Of a stretch of DNA of 40,952 bases, positions 1 to 7,319 are shown piece by piece. The notes under the pieces were generated by a model. That model was given only the letters and a program-made list of their open reading frames with translations. It had not been told where the DNA came from and searched no databases. The translations under genes were made by a program, and so were the position numbers. This stretch comes from Thermoplasmata archaeon (GTDB lineage Archaea > Thermoplasmatota > Thermoplasmata > Thermoplasmatales > Thermoplasmataceae): contig JAJZIN010000006.1 of NCBI GenBank assembly GCA_021810575.1, positions 1 to 40,952 of the forward strand. The letters run 5' to 3'. How positions within the stretch are numbered: position 1 is the stretch's first letter; each line of letters starts with the position of its first letter.

Positions 1-300
1 GCGGTGGGTGGTGTGGAACACCAAGCGAAGCGATGGTGTGTAACACCACACATACACCACGAGCGGCGAGCACAGGACACCACCCTGAATGAGCATGGCG
101 AATGAAGGGCTCTTCGAAGAAGAGTGCGAGACGTAAATCAAAAGAGGGGTGGATTGCGAAGCAGGACGGGGTGAATTTTGATTGGAGGCGAAGCATGGGG
201 TCCTGTGCTCGGCGTGCAGGCGAGCGGAGGGCACATAGTAATTAACGAAGGCTCAAAGAGGGGTGGCTGAGCGGAGCGAAGTCGGGGTGAATTTGTGCCG
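1..300. other. GC-rich, hairpin-rich non-coding block
   Basis: This stretch is clearly richer in G and C than the rest of the window and has no convincing open frame. It holds two near-identical short hairpins, GGTGT-gga-ACACC (10-22) and GGTGT-gta-ACACC (35-47), and a third, CTCTTC-gaa-GAAGAG (110-124). Two longer-range complementary pairs are GGGTGGTGT (6-14) with ACACCACCC (77-85), and CGAGCACAGGAC (67-78) with GTCCTGTGCTCG (200-211). The word GCGAAG recurs at about 25, 157, 187 and 276. It could be a structured RNA, a plasmid control region or the far end of the integrated element. No known RNA family was recognised. Confidence 0.5.
141..294. repeat. Imperfect direct repeat pair of about 38-40 nt
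   Basis: Copy 1 spans 141-178 and copy 2 spans 255-294. Both begin AAAGAGGGGTGG and end CGGGGTGAATTT. The middles differ, but each contains GCGAAG. Spacing between the conserved ends is 26 nt in one copy and 28 nt in the other. The repeat lies inside the GC-rich block and is not coding. Its role is unknown; it could be a pair of binding sites or a duplicated structural element. Confidence 0.6.
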
Positions 301-313
301 GAGCATACCAAAA

Positions 314-325
314 AGTATTAAAATC
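314..325 (+). promoter_or_regulatory. TATA-like box for the antitoxin gene
   Basis: The sequence AGTATTAAAAT is centred about 28 nt before the ATG at 348. This is the distance expected for an archaeal TATA box driving a leaderless or nearly leaderless transcript. It is the only clear promoter-like sequence ahead of the plus-strand antitoxin, and it shows that the antitoxin could be transcribed independently of the toxin. Confidence 0.45.
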
Positions 326-347
326 TGAAAGGATATATAGTCATATT

Positions 348-524
348 ATGACCAGAGAGAAACAGTCAAGGCTAGTAAGCATACCAAAGTCCGATCTGGA
401 TAGCCTTGAGGCTACCGTTGAGACTCTTGAGAATGAGTATGTAATGGATCAACTGGAAAGGAGCGAGCAGGATATACAGAACGGAAGAGTTAGAAATGTT
501 AAAGATTTCCTCAAAGAGCTCTAA
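348..524 (+). CDS. RelB-type antitoxin, 58 aa
   Basis: A 58-residue acidic protein. Its C-terminal half (EQDIQNGRVRNVKDFLKEL) closely matches the typical end of archaeal RelB-family antitoxins, which carry a short helix plus an extended toxin-wrapping tail after a 'S-E-x-D-I-x-x-G-R-V' turn. The N-terminal part (KQSRLVSIPKSDLDSLEATV) is consistent with the usual DNA-binding/dimer segment. The family neutralises RelE/ParE toxins and represses its own promoter. The expected partner toxin is adjacent but on the opposite strand, tail-to-tail, with the stop codons overlapping (antitoxin stop 522-524, toxin stop 521-523). The ATG at 348 is about 28 nt after a TATA-like box. Assignment rests on motif recognition and the neighbouring toxin. 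Confidence 0.82.
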   Translation: MTREKQSRLVSIPKSDLDSLEATVETLENEYVMDQLERSEQDIQNGRVRNVKDFLKEL

Positions 525-781
525 TAATATTTCTTCGCTTCATCTTTGTGGAGTATTGCTCTGAGAATCACTTTCTTTTGTTCCTCGTTTATTTCGTACC
601 AGACCCTGAAAGGGCCGATTCTGAGCTGCCATAAACCATGAAGTTTGCCTCTTAATGGCTTTCCCGACTGTGGTTCCTGTTCCAGTCTCTCTACCATACG
701 TTGTAACCACTCCTTTTTATCCTTGTGATTCTTAGAGAACTCCTTTTCGAATGTTTCCGTTGATTCTACGGTGTAGCTCAT
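521..781 (-). CDS. RelE/ParE-type toxin, 86 aa
   Basis: An 86-residue basic protein of the RelE/ParE superfamily, whose members are mostly ribosome-dependent mRNA interferases. The family core is visible: PLRGKLHG (42-49), then LWQLRIGPFRVWYEI (50-64) with basic residues R54 and R59, and a C-terminal HKDEAKKYY with H78, K83 and Y85/Y86 where RelE catalytic residues lie. Length is normal. The gene is last in the minus-strand series orc1/cdc6, mod, res; the gap to res is about 47 nt. The only in-frame ATG lies 15 nt after a GGAGA sequence, longer than usual. Its probable antitoxin is convergent rather than upstream, which is atypical for RelBE loci. RelE versus ParE activity cannot be decided from sequence alone. 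Confidence 0.85.
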   Translation of the reverse strand: MSYTVESTETFEKEFSKNHKDKKEWLQRMVERLEQEPQSGKPLRGKLHGLWQLRIGPFRVWYEINEEQKKVILRAILHKDEAKKYY

Positions 782-794
782 AAATATTGTCCAT
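732..794 (-). other. Possible 20-codon upstream ORF overlapping the toxin start
   Basis: An ATG at 794-792, directly after an AAGGAGAAA sequence, opens a 20-codon frame ending in TAA at 732-734. It is out of frame with the toxin and runs over the toxin's ATG (779-781). It is better placed relative to the GGAG than the toxin start is. It may be chance, or it may damp toxin translation. No similarity to a known peptide is apparent. Confidence 0.25.
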
Positions 795-828
795 TTTCTC
801 CTTAAATTATTGTCTTTCGAAACACTCC

Positions 829-3366
829 TTAAATTTTCTCAACGCTCTCGTATGATCTTATTATTTCTTCCAATTTTTTGAGGGTTTTGACTTCACGATT
901 GTTTTTGAACACAACCTCCGGAACCTTCAGGTAGGTCCACTTTCTACCAGTCAGTTCAGTTGCATCCTCACACCATTCTCTTGCCCGTTTATCCTTGTTT
1001 TTCACTTCCACAGACTCTTCTCCTTTGGTCTCTATTAAGTAGCTTTCTGAATTGCAAATAACAATAAAATCTGGCAAGTAATAAGACAGACCTTTTTTCT
1101 CGTTGACATACTCCAAGTAGAAATTCAGATTACTATCATTCTTTATGTATTTCATGACGTCTGAAGCATCGTTATCAAGAAACTTACAGAATTCGTATTC
1201 AAAATCATTAGCCACCGGTACCAGATTAAGAATGCATTTCTTCGGTGTGTAGGTTTTCTTTCTTGTTAAAGAGGGTCTTATATCCTTTACCTCTTTTGGT
1301 TCCGGCTGAAGCTGTACTTCAGTAGAAAGGATAGTCAGCCTATTTATCACCTTCACGAAGAGTTCTGTGAGGAAGTCAACTACCTTCGGTTCACTTAAAG
1401 CCTGAAGGAACCTGTAATCATCCTTTACATCTTGAGTCAAAGGTGTTGTAAACAGCCTTTTAGTGACGTATGAGTCTATCTTTCCTACGAGCTCGCTGTT
1501 CCTTGATGGGATTTTGCAGGACCTGAGAATAATATTTGCCAAATAAGAGATAACCGATGGGTAGTTTTCAGGTATTGGTTGTTCCCACCTATCACGCCAT
1601 CTCTCCTTTTCTGTTAACGCGTCCCTTCCTACTGCTGATTTAATATTTGTGTAAGTTTCTAAATCCAAGTCAAACTTTCCCTGTGGTAGATTTGAAATAT
1701 CAATTTCATCGAATGATCTGTTCTCTCTTTTATATTTTGGGGATAGGAGTGGGATCTGAAAGTTAAATTCCATTTTCCTTAGAGTATCTGGGAATATGCT
1801 TGTAACTGCAGGTAAGTTTCTTTCTTTATATCTTTTTATGTCGACTCCCTGCTTTTTCATCTCTTCGTCTATATAGTCAACAAAAGCCTTTGTGCCAAAA
1901 ACATCAACTGTCTCTTCATATCCCGATTCGGGGCCGAACATTAATCTAAGCCCACGTCCAAGCGCTTGTTCCGGAAGAATTTCCGCTTTGGAAGTAAATG
2001 GCCTTAGACCTACTATAACACAAACATTCCTGACATCCCATCCTTCTCGAAGCATAAGGACACTCACGATAGCTCTATACTTGTTAGAGGTATCTATCTC
2101 TCTCGTTTCCTGCTTAAGTTTTTGCCAATCTTTATCACTGATTTCACCCCTTAGATTGGTGTGAATAATCAGGGTTTTACCTCTAAATTCATTTTTTGTT
2201 TCCAGATAATTTTTGATGTCTTCTGCTTCGGAAGTCTTAGTTGCCATGAAAAATATTATCGGATGCTTATTAACCTTCTCCATGACACCATTGTAATAGG
2301 ACCATCTCCTGCATCCCGCTTCAATATAATCCCTATAAATTACATCAGCTCTATCAGAAGGAGTCTCATGAGGATTCTCTACCTCGCCTATGATTGGTGA
2401 TTTTACAATTCCACATCTTATCGCATCCGCAAGAGGAAAGTCAGTAATCACCCATTCAAAAATACTGCCAGAATCCTGCCTTTTTGGAGTCGCTGTAAAA
2501 TCAAGTTGAAATGATAGCTCTTTCCCTTTGTTCTTGAGTATATCATTGCAGGTCAAGATAAATTGATTCCAGATAATATCCTTATCCCATACATGATGTG
2601 CCTCGTCATTGATTATTCCTAAGCTGTTTAGAGCATTGATTTCCCCCATGATTTGATCATAATATCTTACAGAATCCGTTGGTTTTTTCCCTACAATCTC
2701 CTGGATGGGATTAATTGGAGCATCATCTCTTTCATAGAGTTTTTGTACATTAGTCAGGTAAAGTCTGCCCTTTGTGCTTCTAGTTGGAATATAGTCTTCA
2801 GTTACAGATTCAAATTCCCAAAGATGTTGAAATTCGTCTGGTATCATTACCCCTGAATTGAAAATCCTGGAATCTGCAAAATCCTCTTTCAGTCTATCAT
2901 ACACTGCAATGTTAGGCGCAATTATAATAAAATTCTTCGGCATTTCTTCTTTTTCTTCAATAATGTTATTGAAGTATGACCAAACTATAGCCAGTGCCAT
3001 AACATAGGTTTTTCCAGAACCCGTTGCCATTTTAAAACAATATTTGGGAAATAAATATTCGTTTGGATTATATGCTATCTTCTTTGTACTGTCATAATTC
3101 AATATCAGGTCACTCATTTTCCTGAACTTCTTAACTTCATACACATAAATGAGTGTTTCAATCGCTTCTCTTTGGGCGAAATAATACCTGAATTGTTCAC
3201 CATTTATCTCGTGCTCCTCATCAAACCAGAATTGCAATAACCTCTTGGTAGTTTCAGAAGCACCACAGTAACCGGATTCTCTCCAGCTCCTGACATCAGA
3301 TCTTAGAGCCTCTACGAGAGGAGCGGTTGTAGATACCCTTGTTTCCGGTTCCTCGAATGGGTTCAT
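829..3366 (-). CDS. Type III-like restriction enzyme Res subunit (helicase-nuclease)
   Basis: An 845-residue superfamily-2 translocase with a C-terminal nuclease, the restriction half of a Type III-like system. Helicase motifs appear in order: Walker A ATGSGKT (114-120), DEAH (254-257), motif III TATP (291-294), a late motif LREGWDVRNV (439-448) and QALGRGLRL (467-475). Near the C-terminus a PD-(D/E)xK nuclease core is visible: PD (D766), then E779-x-K781 in LIETKGEE. All key residues are present, so the protein looks active. Its ATG overlaps the stop of the methyltransferase gene by four bases (ATGA), indicating coupled translation. In known Type III enzymes Res acts only in complex with Mod, cleaving DNA away from unmethylated sites after ATP-dependent movement. 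Confidence 0.9.
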   Translation of the reverse strand: MNPFEEPETRVSTTAPLVEALRSDVRSWRESGYCGASETTKRLLQFWFDEEHEINGEQFRYYFAQREAIETLIYVYEVKKFRKMSDLILNYDSTKKIAYNPNEYLFPKYCFKMATGSGKTYVMALAIVWSYFNNIIEEKEEMPKNFIIIAPNIAVYDRLKEDFADSRIFNSGVMIPDEFQHLWEFESVTEDYIPTRSTKGRLYLTNVQKLYERDDAPINPIQEIVGKKPTDSVRYYDQIMGEINALNSLGIINDEAHHVWDKDIIWNQFILTCNDILKNKGKELSFQLDFTATPKRQDSGSIFEWVITDFPLADAIRCGIVKSPIIGEVENPHETPSDRADVIYRDYIEAGCRRWSYYNGVMEKVNKHPIIFFMATKTSEAEDIKNYLETKNEFRGKTLIIHTNLRGEISDKDWQKLKQETREIDTSNKYRAIVSVLMLREGWDVRNVCVIVGLRPFTSKAEILPEQALGRGLRLMFGPESGYEETVDVFGTKAFVDYIDEEMKKQGVDIKRYKERNLPAVTSIFPDTLRKMEFNFQIPLLSPKYKRENRSFDEIDISNLPQGKFDLDLETYTNIKSAVGRDALTEKERWRDRWEQPIPENYPSVISYLANIILRSCKIPSRNSELVGKIDSYVTKRLFTTPLTQDVKDDYRFLQALSEPKVVDFLTELFVKVINRLTILSTEVQLQPEPKEVKDIRPSLTRKKTYTPKKCILNLVPVANDFEYEFCKFLDNDASDVMKYIKNDSNLNFYLEYVNEKKGLSYYLPDFIVICNSESYLIETKGEESVEVKNKDKRAREWCEDATELTGRKWTYLKVPEVVFKNNREVKTLKKLEEIIRSYESVEKI

Positions 3367-5213
3367 GGTACTGTTACCTCTTTAATTGTTGTAGTATCGT
3401 TTCCGAACACGTCTATGACCTTTATCATTATCTTGTATGTCCCAGGTTCATCATAATGATGGTCTATTGATGATAATTGCAGATTCTTCTTTTTCTTTGT
3501 CCTGAATTCCTGCCATTCATTGTGGAATGTATCATCACGGTAATTCCAGTCCACACTCCAGTAATCTATGAAATCACTCCACTTGAGCATCTTATCTCTG
3601 AGTTCTTCCGGTATGGATTCTGGGTTCGGTATGATAAAATTTTCAAGGATAACTTTTACCTTTCTTCCTGAAGCTGCTAATTTAGCCTCCAGGAAGGCGT
3701 GTTCGTAGAAGTCAACGTCTCCAGCATCTACTGCTCTCTTATCCATTACCTCATTTGGTATTATCCTAAGAGAAATTCCAAAATTGTAAGATCCCCTGAG
3801 CTCCCTTAGTATCCTATCATTGAATTCCATCTCAAAATCCCATCCCAAGACGTCAAGAGATCTGAAACTGTTGTCTTTGGCCTCTTTCAGGCATTCCTCA
3901 ACCTCTCCTCTTGTAACAGGGTAATCTATTGGGCCAACGTGGACCGCCTTACCCGATAATATGCCATGAATGTTTTTGTAATCATAAACTGGCTTGGCTT
4001 TGTAAAGCTGTAAAATAAAGTCGATATAATTCCTATAAACAGATCCAAGGTTTTGATCCATCCAATACTTCCTTTCATATTTTCCAAGGTTTAGTACTTC
4101 GAAAGGTCTACAATGGGGGATGTCTAGCAGTCTCTTCCTTATGGTATGAATGGAAAATCGTCCTATATCTGCAGCAATCCATCTTCTTCCCAATCTCTCC
4201 GCAACCGCAACAGTTGTACCAGACCCAGAAAAGAAATCGGCTACCAAATCTCCCTCGTTCGTAGCTGATAAAATAACTCGCTCTAGTAATTGCTCTGCGT
4301 TTTCTGTCGGATAGCCAGTACTAAAGGAATATCCTGGAATGTCAGTCCAATTAGAATCTAATATTTGTTCCTCGGTTTGTTCTAATTTATATTCTGGTTT
4401 TCCGGACTTGGCATTTATTCTAATTCTTCCTTCAGCAATCATTCTGTCAATGTTTTCTTGGCTAAAAGTCCAATGTCTTCCAGGGGGAGGATACAACACT
4501 TTTCCAAAAATAGTTCTAGGACCACCTGTTCCTTGGGAATCCATCGAATGCCACCTTTCACCCTTAGAAACTTCCAACTTCTTTTTTATTCTGTTGAATA
4601 AATAGTTGTCGGTCTTTGTGTAGAAAAATAAAGAATCAGTAGCAGTGTTGAATCTATTAGCCCCGGAGTCGCTCTTCTTAATTCTATTTATTACTACTTC
4701 ATTTCTAAAGTTTTCATATCCAAATATTTCATCCATTATAGCTTTAATATAATGTGAATAGTGATAATCAAACCTCACCCAAATTGAACCATCTTCAGCA
4801 AGTAAATCCTTCATCAGGACGAACCTGTCATACATATACTGAAAGAAAGAACTAGGCCCTTCCTTCCACATGTTTCTATAAGCTATCTCCTCTATTGCGG
4901 AGGGCTCCTTCACTGCACCTTCATCTCCAACTTCCAAAGTTATATTCATGTTTGTGCCTGTGAAAAATGGTGGATCTGCGTAAATTAACTTTATTTTCCC
5001 ACGAAATTCAGGCAGTAAAGACGCCATAACGTACTTGTTGTCTCCCCAGATCAGTTTGTTTTTCCATTCATCATTCTCAGAGTCCTTTTTAAATTGCGCT
5101 AGTGTTCCAATATTTGATCTTGGAAGGTTTATTGTCTCAATTTTCTGAAAGGGGAGCTCAACTCTTTCTACCTCCTCTCTCTTGTTTTTCCAATAAATTC
5201 CGAATTCCCTCAT
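3363..5213 (-). CDS. Type III-like adenine DNA methyltransferase Mod subunit
   Basis: A 616-residue S-adenosylmethionine-dependent DNA methyltransferase. The catalytic motif IV is DPPF (80-83), preceded by LIYA, and the AdoMet-binding motif I is DFFSGSGTT (326-334). This order, catalytic before cofactor motif, marks the beta class of N6-adenine/N4-cytosine enzymes, typical of Type III Mod. The roughly 150 residues between them (about 165-315) are the likely target-recognition region. The last 36 residues form a beta-rich tail (EPGTYKIMIKVIDVFGNDTT) resembling a PKD-type strand pair; similar tails are known to me from Mod-like proteins. The start at 5213 is 21 nt after orc1/cdc6, and the end overlaps res by four bases, so all three are probably cotranscribed. 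The target sequence cannot be read from the protein. Confidence 0.9.
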   Translation of the reverse strand: MREFGIYWKNKREEVERVELPFQKIETINLPRSNIGTLAQFKKDSENDEWKNKLIWGDNKYVMASLLPEFRGKIKLIYADPPFFTGTNMNITLEVGDEGAVKEPSAIEEIAYRNMWKEGPSSFFQYMYDRFVLMKDLLAEDGSIWVRFDYHYSHYIKAIMDEIFGYENFRNEVVINRIKKSDSGANRFNTATDSLFFYTKTDNYLFNRIKKKLEVSKGERWHSMDSQGTGGPRTIFGKVLYPPPGRHWTFSQENIDRMIAEGRIRINAKSGKPEYKLEQTEEQILDSNWTDIPGYSFSTGYPTENAEQLLERVILSATNEGDLVADFFSGSGTTVAVAERLGRRWIAADIGRFSIHTIRKRLLDIPHCRPFEVLNLGKYERKYWMDQNLGSVYRNYIDFILQLYKAKPVYDYKNIHGILSGKAVHVGPIDYPVTRGEVEECLKEAKDNSFRSLDVLGWDFEMEFNDRILRELRGSYNFGISLRIIPNEVMDKRAVDAGDVDFYEHAFLEAKLAASGRKVKVILENFIIPNPESIPEELRDKMLKWSDFIDYWSVDWNYRDDTFHNEWQEFRTKKKKNLQLSSIDHHYDEPGTYKIMIKVIDVFGNDTTTIKEVTVP

Positions 5214-5234
5214 ATGATCTTCACACTTTCACTT

Positions 5235-6320
5235 TCAGAGTCTCTTTCTAAGCTCTCCACTTACAATAGATGCATCCGATAATAATATTTGCGATTCCAT
5301 TGTGTAATATCTGCCTATCTTTTTCTTTATAAGCGTTATGAGACCGAGGTTCTGCAGGTAGTTTACGCTCTGGAAGAATGTCGACTTGCTAACTCCTCTG
5401 AGTAGCAAATGATTGGATGCCGAGACTTCGGTATATGCTCTATTAGTGTCCTGGTTCTTGATCAAGGCTGCCAATATCAGCAAGTCTCTGTCTCCTAGAT
5501 TCTTAAGTGTCTCTCCCTCGACTTCGATGTAAGCTTGCTTCAGTGCTGTTATCACAAAATCCTCATCCCATTTATTGTTTCTTCCGAGAATTTCCAGCGC
5601 CTTTATTCCTATTCTGGCATCGCTTCTGTAATCCCTTACAAGCAGTGCAGATAAGAGACCTAAAGCCTCCTTGTCATATTCATTGAGACCTTCCTTGGCC
5701 CTCATCCTGAGGATTTCCCTTATTTCCTCAGTGTTGTATTCATGAAATACGATGTGGTCCGGCTGCAGCGAGCTCTTAACGCTCTCGTCATTCAAGTTCT
5801 TGTACCAGTATACCTTCTGAGTCAGTAATATCAGGTTTGCCTTCGTATGTCTTGTTATGTGGTAAAGAATGTCATAATCCTGCAGGAAGTCAATCTCGTC
5901 TAATACTACAAGAGACTTGTCGGAAAGCATTGCATCACATTTGCTCCTCACTTCTTCCACTTCATGTCCCTTGCCAAACAGCCGGGTTATGTTACGATAA
6001 ATCTTTGTGGATGTTGGATTTTCTCTAACATTTATGTAGAAATAAGGAACAGCTTTGGTGTCCCTGAGTGCCTTTGCCATCATCAAAGCGCTGAGCGTTT
6101 TGCCTGATCCTTTGGAACCGTAGATGACGATGTGTCTCGGAAGGCCGAGATTTACATAATCGGCAAGATCATCGGTTACTCTCTCCAATTCTGTTCTAAT
6201 GAGTATCTCACTTGGCGTATAGCTGATGTTGAAAACCTGTGCATTTTTCATGTTGCTCGTTTCTGCCGCGCGGGCAGTAAGCTTTGCCTCCATGAATGAC
6301 CTGGGATTCTTTGTGTCCAT
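5235..6320 (-). CDS. Orc1/Cdc6-type replication initiator AAA+ ATPase
   Basis: A 361-residue archaeal initiator of the Orc1/Cdc6 family, which binds origin recognition boxes and helps load the replicative helicase. Visible are Walker A GSKGSGKT (68-75), Walker B VVLDEID (138-144), sensor-1-like LILLTQ, and a C-terminal winged helix (about 280-361; SKSTFFQSVNYLQNLGLI). I prefer the ATG at 6318-6320, preceded seven bases away by GGGGATGAT, over the in-frame TTG seven codons upstream (6341). A TATA-like AGTATTAATA lies about 45 nt before this ATG. The gene faces away from an AT-rich origin-like spacer and sits with ParA and recombinases, so it is more likely the element's own initiator than the chromosomal one. 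Its operon continues into Mod and Res. Confidence 0.9.
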   Translation of the reverse strand: MDTKNPRSFMEAKLTARAAETSNMKNAQVFNISYTPSEILIRTELERVTDDLADYVNLGLPRHIVIYGSKGSGKTLSALMMAKALRDTKAVPYFYINVRENPTSTKIYRNITRLFGKGHEVEEVRSKCDAMLSDKSLVVLDEIDFLQDYDILYHITRHTKANLILLTQKVYWYKNLNDESVKSSLQPDHIVFHEYNTEEIREILRMRAKEGLNEYDKEALGLLSALLVRDYRSDARIGIKALEILGRNNKWDEDFVITALKQAYIEVEGETLKNLGDRDLLILAALIKNQDTNRAYTEVSASNHLLLRGVSKSTFFQSVNYLQNLGLITLIKKKIGRYYTMESQILLSDASIVSGELRKRL

Positions 6321-6622
6321 TGTATCATCCCCAATGCACAATAATTCTCAGATAGTAAGGTTATTAATACTATCGAACGAGTCGAACACATGTGTGTTAG
6401 GAAACGGTAATTTCTGATGCAAGAGTGTGTCTATCAAAAAACGAGTAAATTTTTACATTGGGATGATGTTATTCAAAAAATACGAAAAATTCCATTTTTT
6501 AGAATGTAATGTTCATTGTATCAGTTATATATTATATATAATAAAGAGTTTGACGCGTTTGGAAACACACACACACTCAAGCAAAGAATGACTATTGGAT
6601 CGACGCATTTTGCGACTCTCTC
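6321..6622. other. Candidate replication origin and orc1/cdc6 promoter region
   Basis: About 300 bp without a gene, between the initiator and the 3' end of the serine recombinase. It contains two GGAAAC cores resembling archaeal origin recognition boxes, GTTAGGAAACGG (6396-6407) and GTTTGGAAACACAC (6557-6570), in the same orientation. Between them is strongly AT-rich DNA (about 6425-6548) that could serve as the unwinding element. A perfect palindrome ACACATGTGT (6386-6395) lies just upstream of the initiator's TATA-like box (about 6362-6372). Position beside an Orc1/Cdc6 gene is the classical archaeal origin arrangement. The boxes are only partial matches to the consensus as I know it. Confidence 0.5.
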
Positions 6623-7228
6623 TCAGCAATTTTCTTTGAGAATCCTGAGCACGGGGGTGGTGGAGCACTCTAAGAACTTAGCTATAGCCCTTGCGGACAG
6701 ACCTTTCTCTTTTAATTCCAGTACCTTCCTCTTATCTATGAAACTGCCGTTCCTGGTCTTTAAGGCAGGTCTTCCGAACTTTACTCCTTTGTTCAAAGCC
6801 TGCTCCCTGCCTGCCTTGGTCCGGGAATTGATCATGTTCCTCTCAAATTCCGCAAATGCACCCAGAATTTGCAGCAGGAGCCGCCCATTTGGAGTGGTGG
6901 TATCTATTCCAGAGTCGTTGACACTAACGAATCCTACACTATTCTGGTCAAGGTATTCAAGCGTCTTCAGGAGATCGGATAAGGATCGAGCGAATCTGTC
7001 TATCTTGGATACAATAACAATCTGAGGGTTCCTGTCAATAGATTTGAGCATCCTTTCAAACTCTGGCCTTTGGGTGTTTTTACCTGATTTCGCCTTATCC
7101 TCAAAGAATTCCAGTTCATAGCCCTTGGAATGAGTGTACTGCCTTATTACCTCTTTCTGCCTTTCGTTTGAGCCCTGTCTTACCTCTTCTATGGTGCTTG
7201 CCCTGACATAGGCAAAGGCGAGTGTCAT
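6623..7228 (-). CDS. Serine recombinase (resolvase/invertase family)
   Basis: A 201-residue small serine recombinase. The N-terminal catalytic domain has YVRAS with nucleophile S11, the conserved KIDRFARS block (75-82) and the long dimerisation helix (about 118-148). The C-terminal helix-turn-helix (about 165-197, LSARAIAKFLECST) fits a resolvase DNA-binding domain. Length matches resolvases and invertases rather than large serine integrases. On plasmids these enzymes resolve multimers or invert segments, which fits a neighbourhood of ParA and an initiator. The ATG at 7228 is the natural start because the catalytic domain begins immediately. No recombination site (res) was identified, but an inverted repeat lies just upstream at 7283-7308. 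Confidence 0.9.
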   Translation of the reverse strand: MTLAFAYVRASTIEEVRQGSNERQKEVIRQYTHSKGYELEFFEDKAKSGKNTQRPEFERMLKSIDRNPQIVIVSKIDRFARSLSDLLKTLEYLDQNSVGFVSVNDSGIDTTTPNGRLLLQILGAFAEFERNMINSRTKAGREQALNKGVKFGRPALKTRNGSFIDKRKVLELKEKGLSARAIAKFLECSTTPVLRILKENC

Positions 7229-7282
7229 TTAAGTCATAGAATTTAAGGATGCATATGTTATTAAAATCCAGTGTTTAGTGGC

Positions 7283-7308
7283 GTTACTAAAATTACAAGT
7301 TTAGTAAC
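7283..7308. repeat. Inverted repeat GTTACTAAA/TTTAGTAAC
   Basis: Nine-base arms GTTACTAAA (7283-7291) and TTTAGTAAC (7300-7308) are separated by 8 nt. The repeat sits in the 91-bp gap between the anchored protein gene (ends 7320) and the serine recombinase (starts 7228), both on the minus strand. It could be an operator or crossover site for the recombinase, or a terminator hairpin for the upstream gene. It lacks a strong T-run on the minus strand, which argues mildly against a terminator. Confidence 0.55.
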
Positions 7309-7319
7309 AGCGGGGGGAT

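Noticed and set aside
1..300. CRISPR array
   Set aside because: The repeats are only two imperfect copies with no regular spacer structure, and no cas gene is in the window.
1..300. RNase P or SRP RNA
   Set aside because: The block is structured and GC-rich, but I could not find the conserved core sequences of either RNA.
6516..7025. A 169-codon plus-strand open frame opposite the serine recombinase
   Set aside because: It is fully antisense to a gene with clear catalytic motifs and its translation has no recognisable features.
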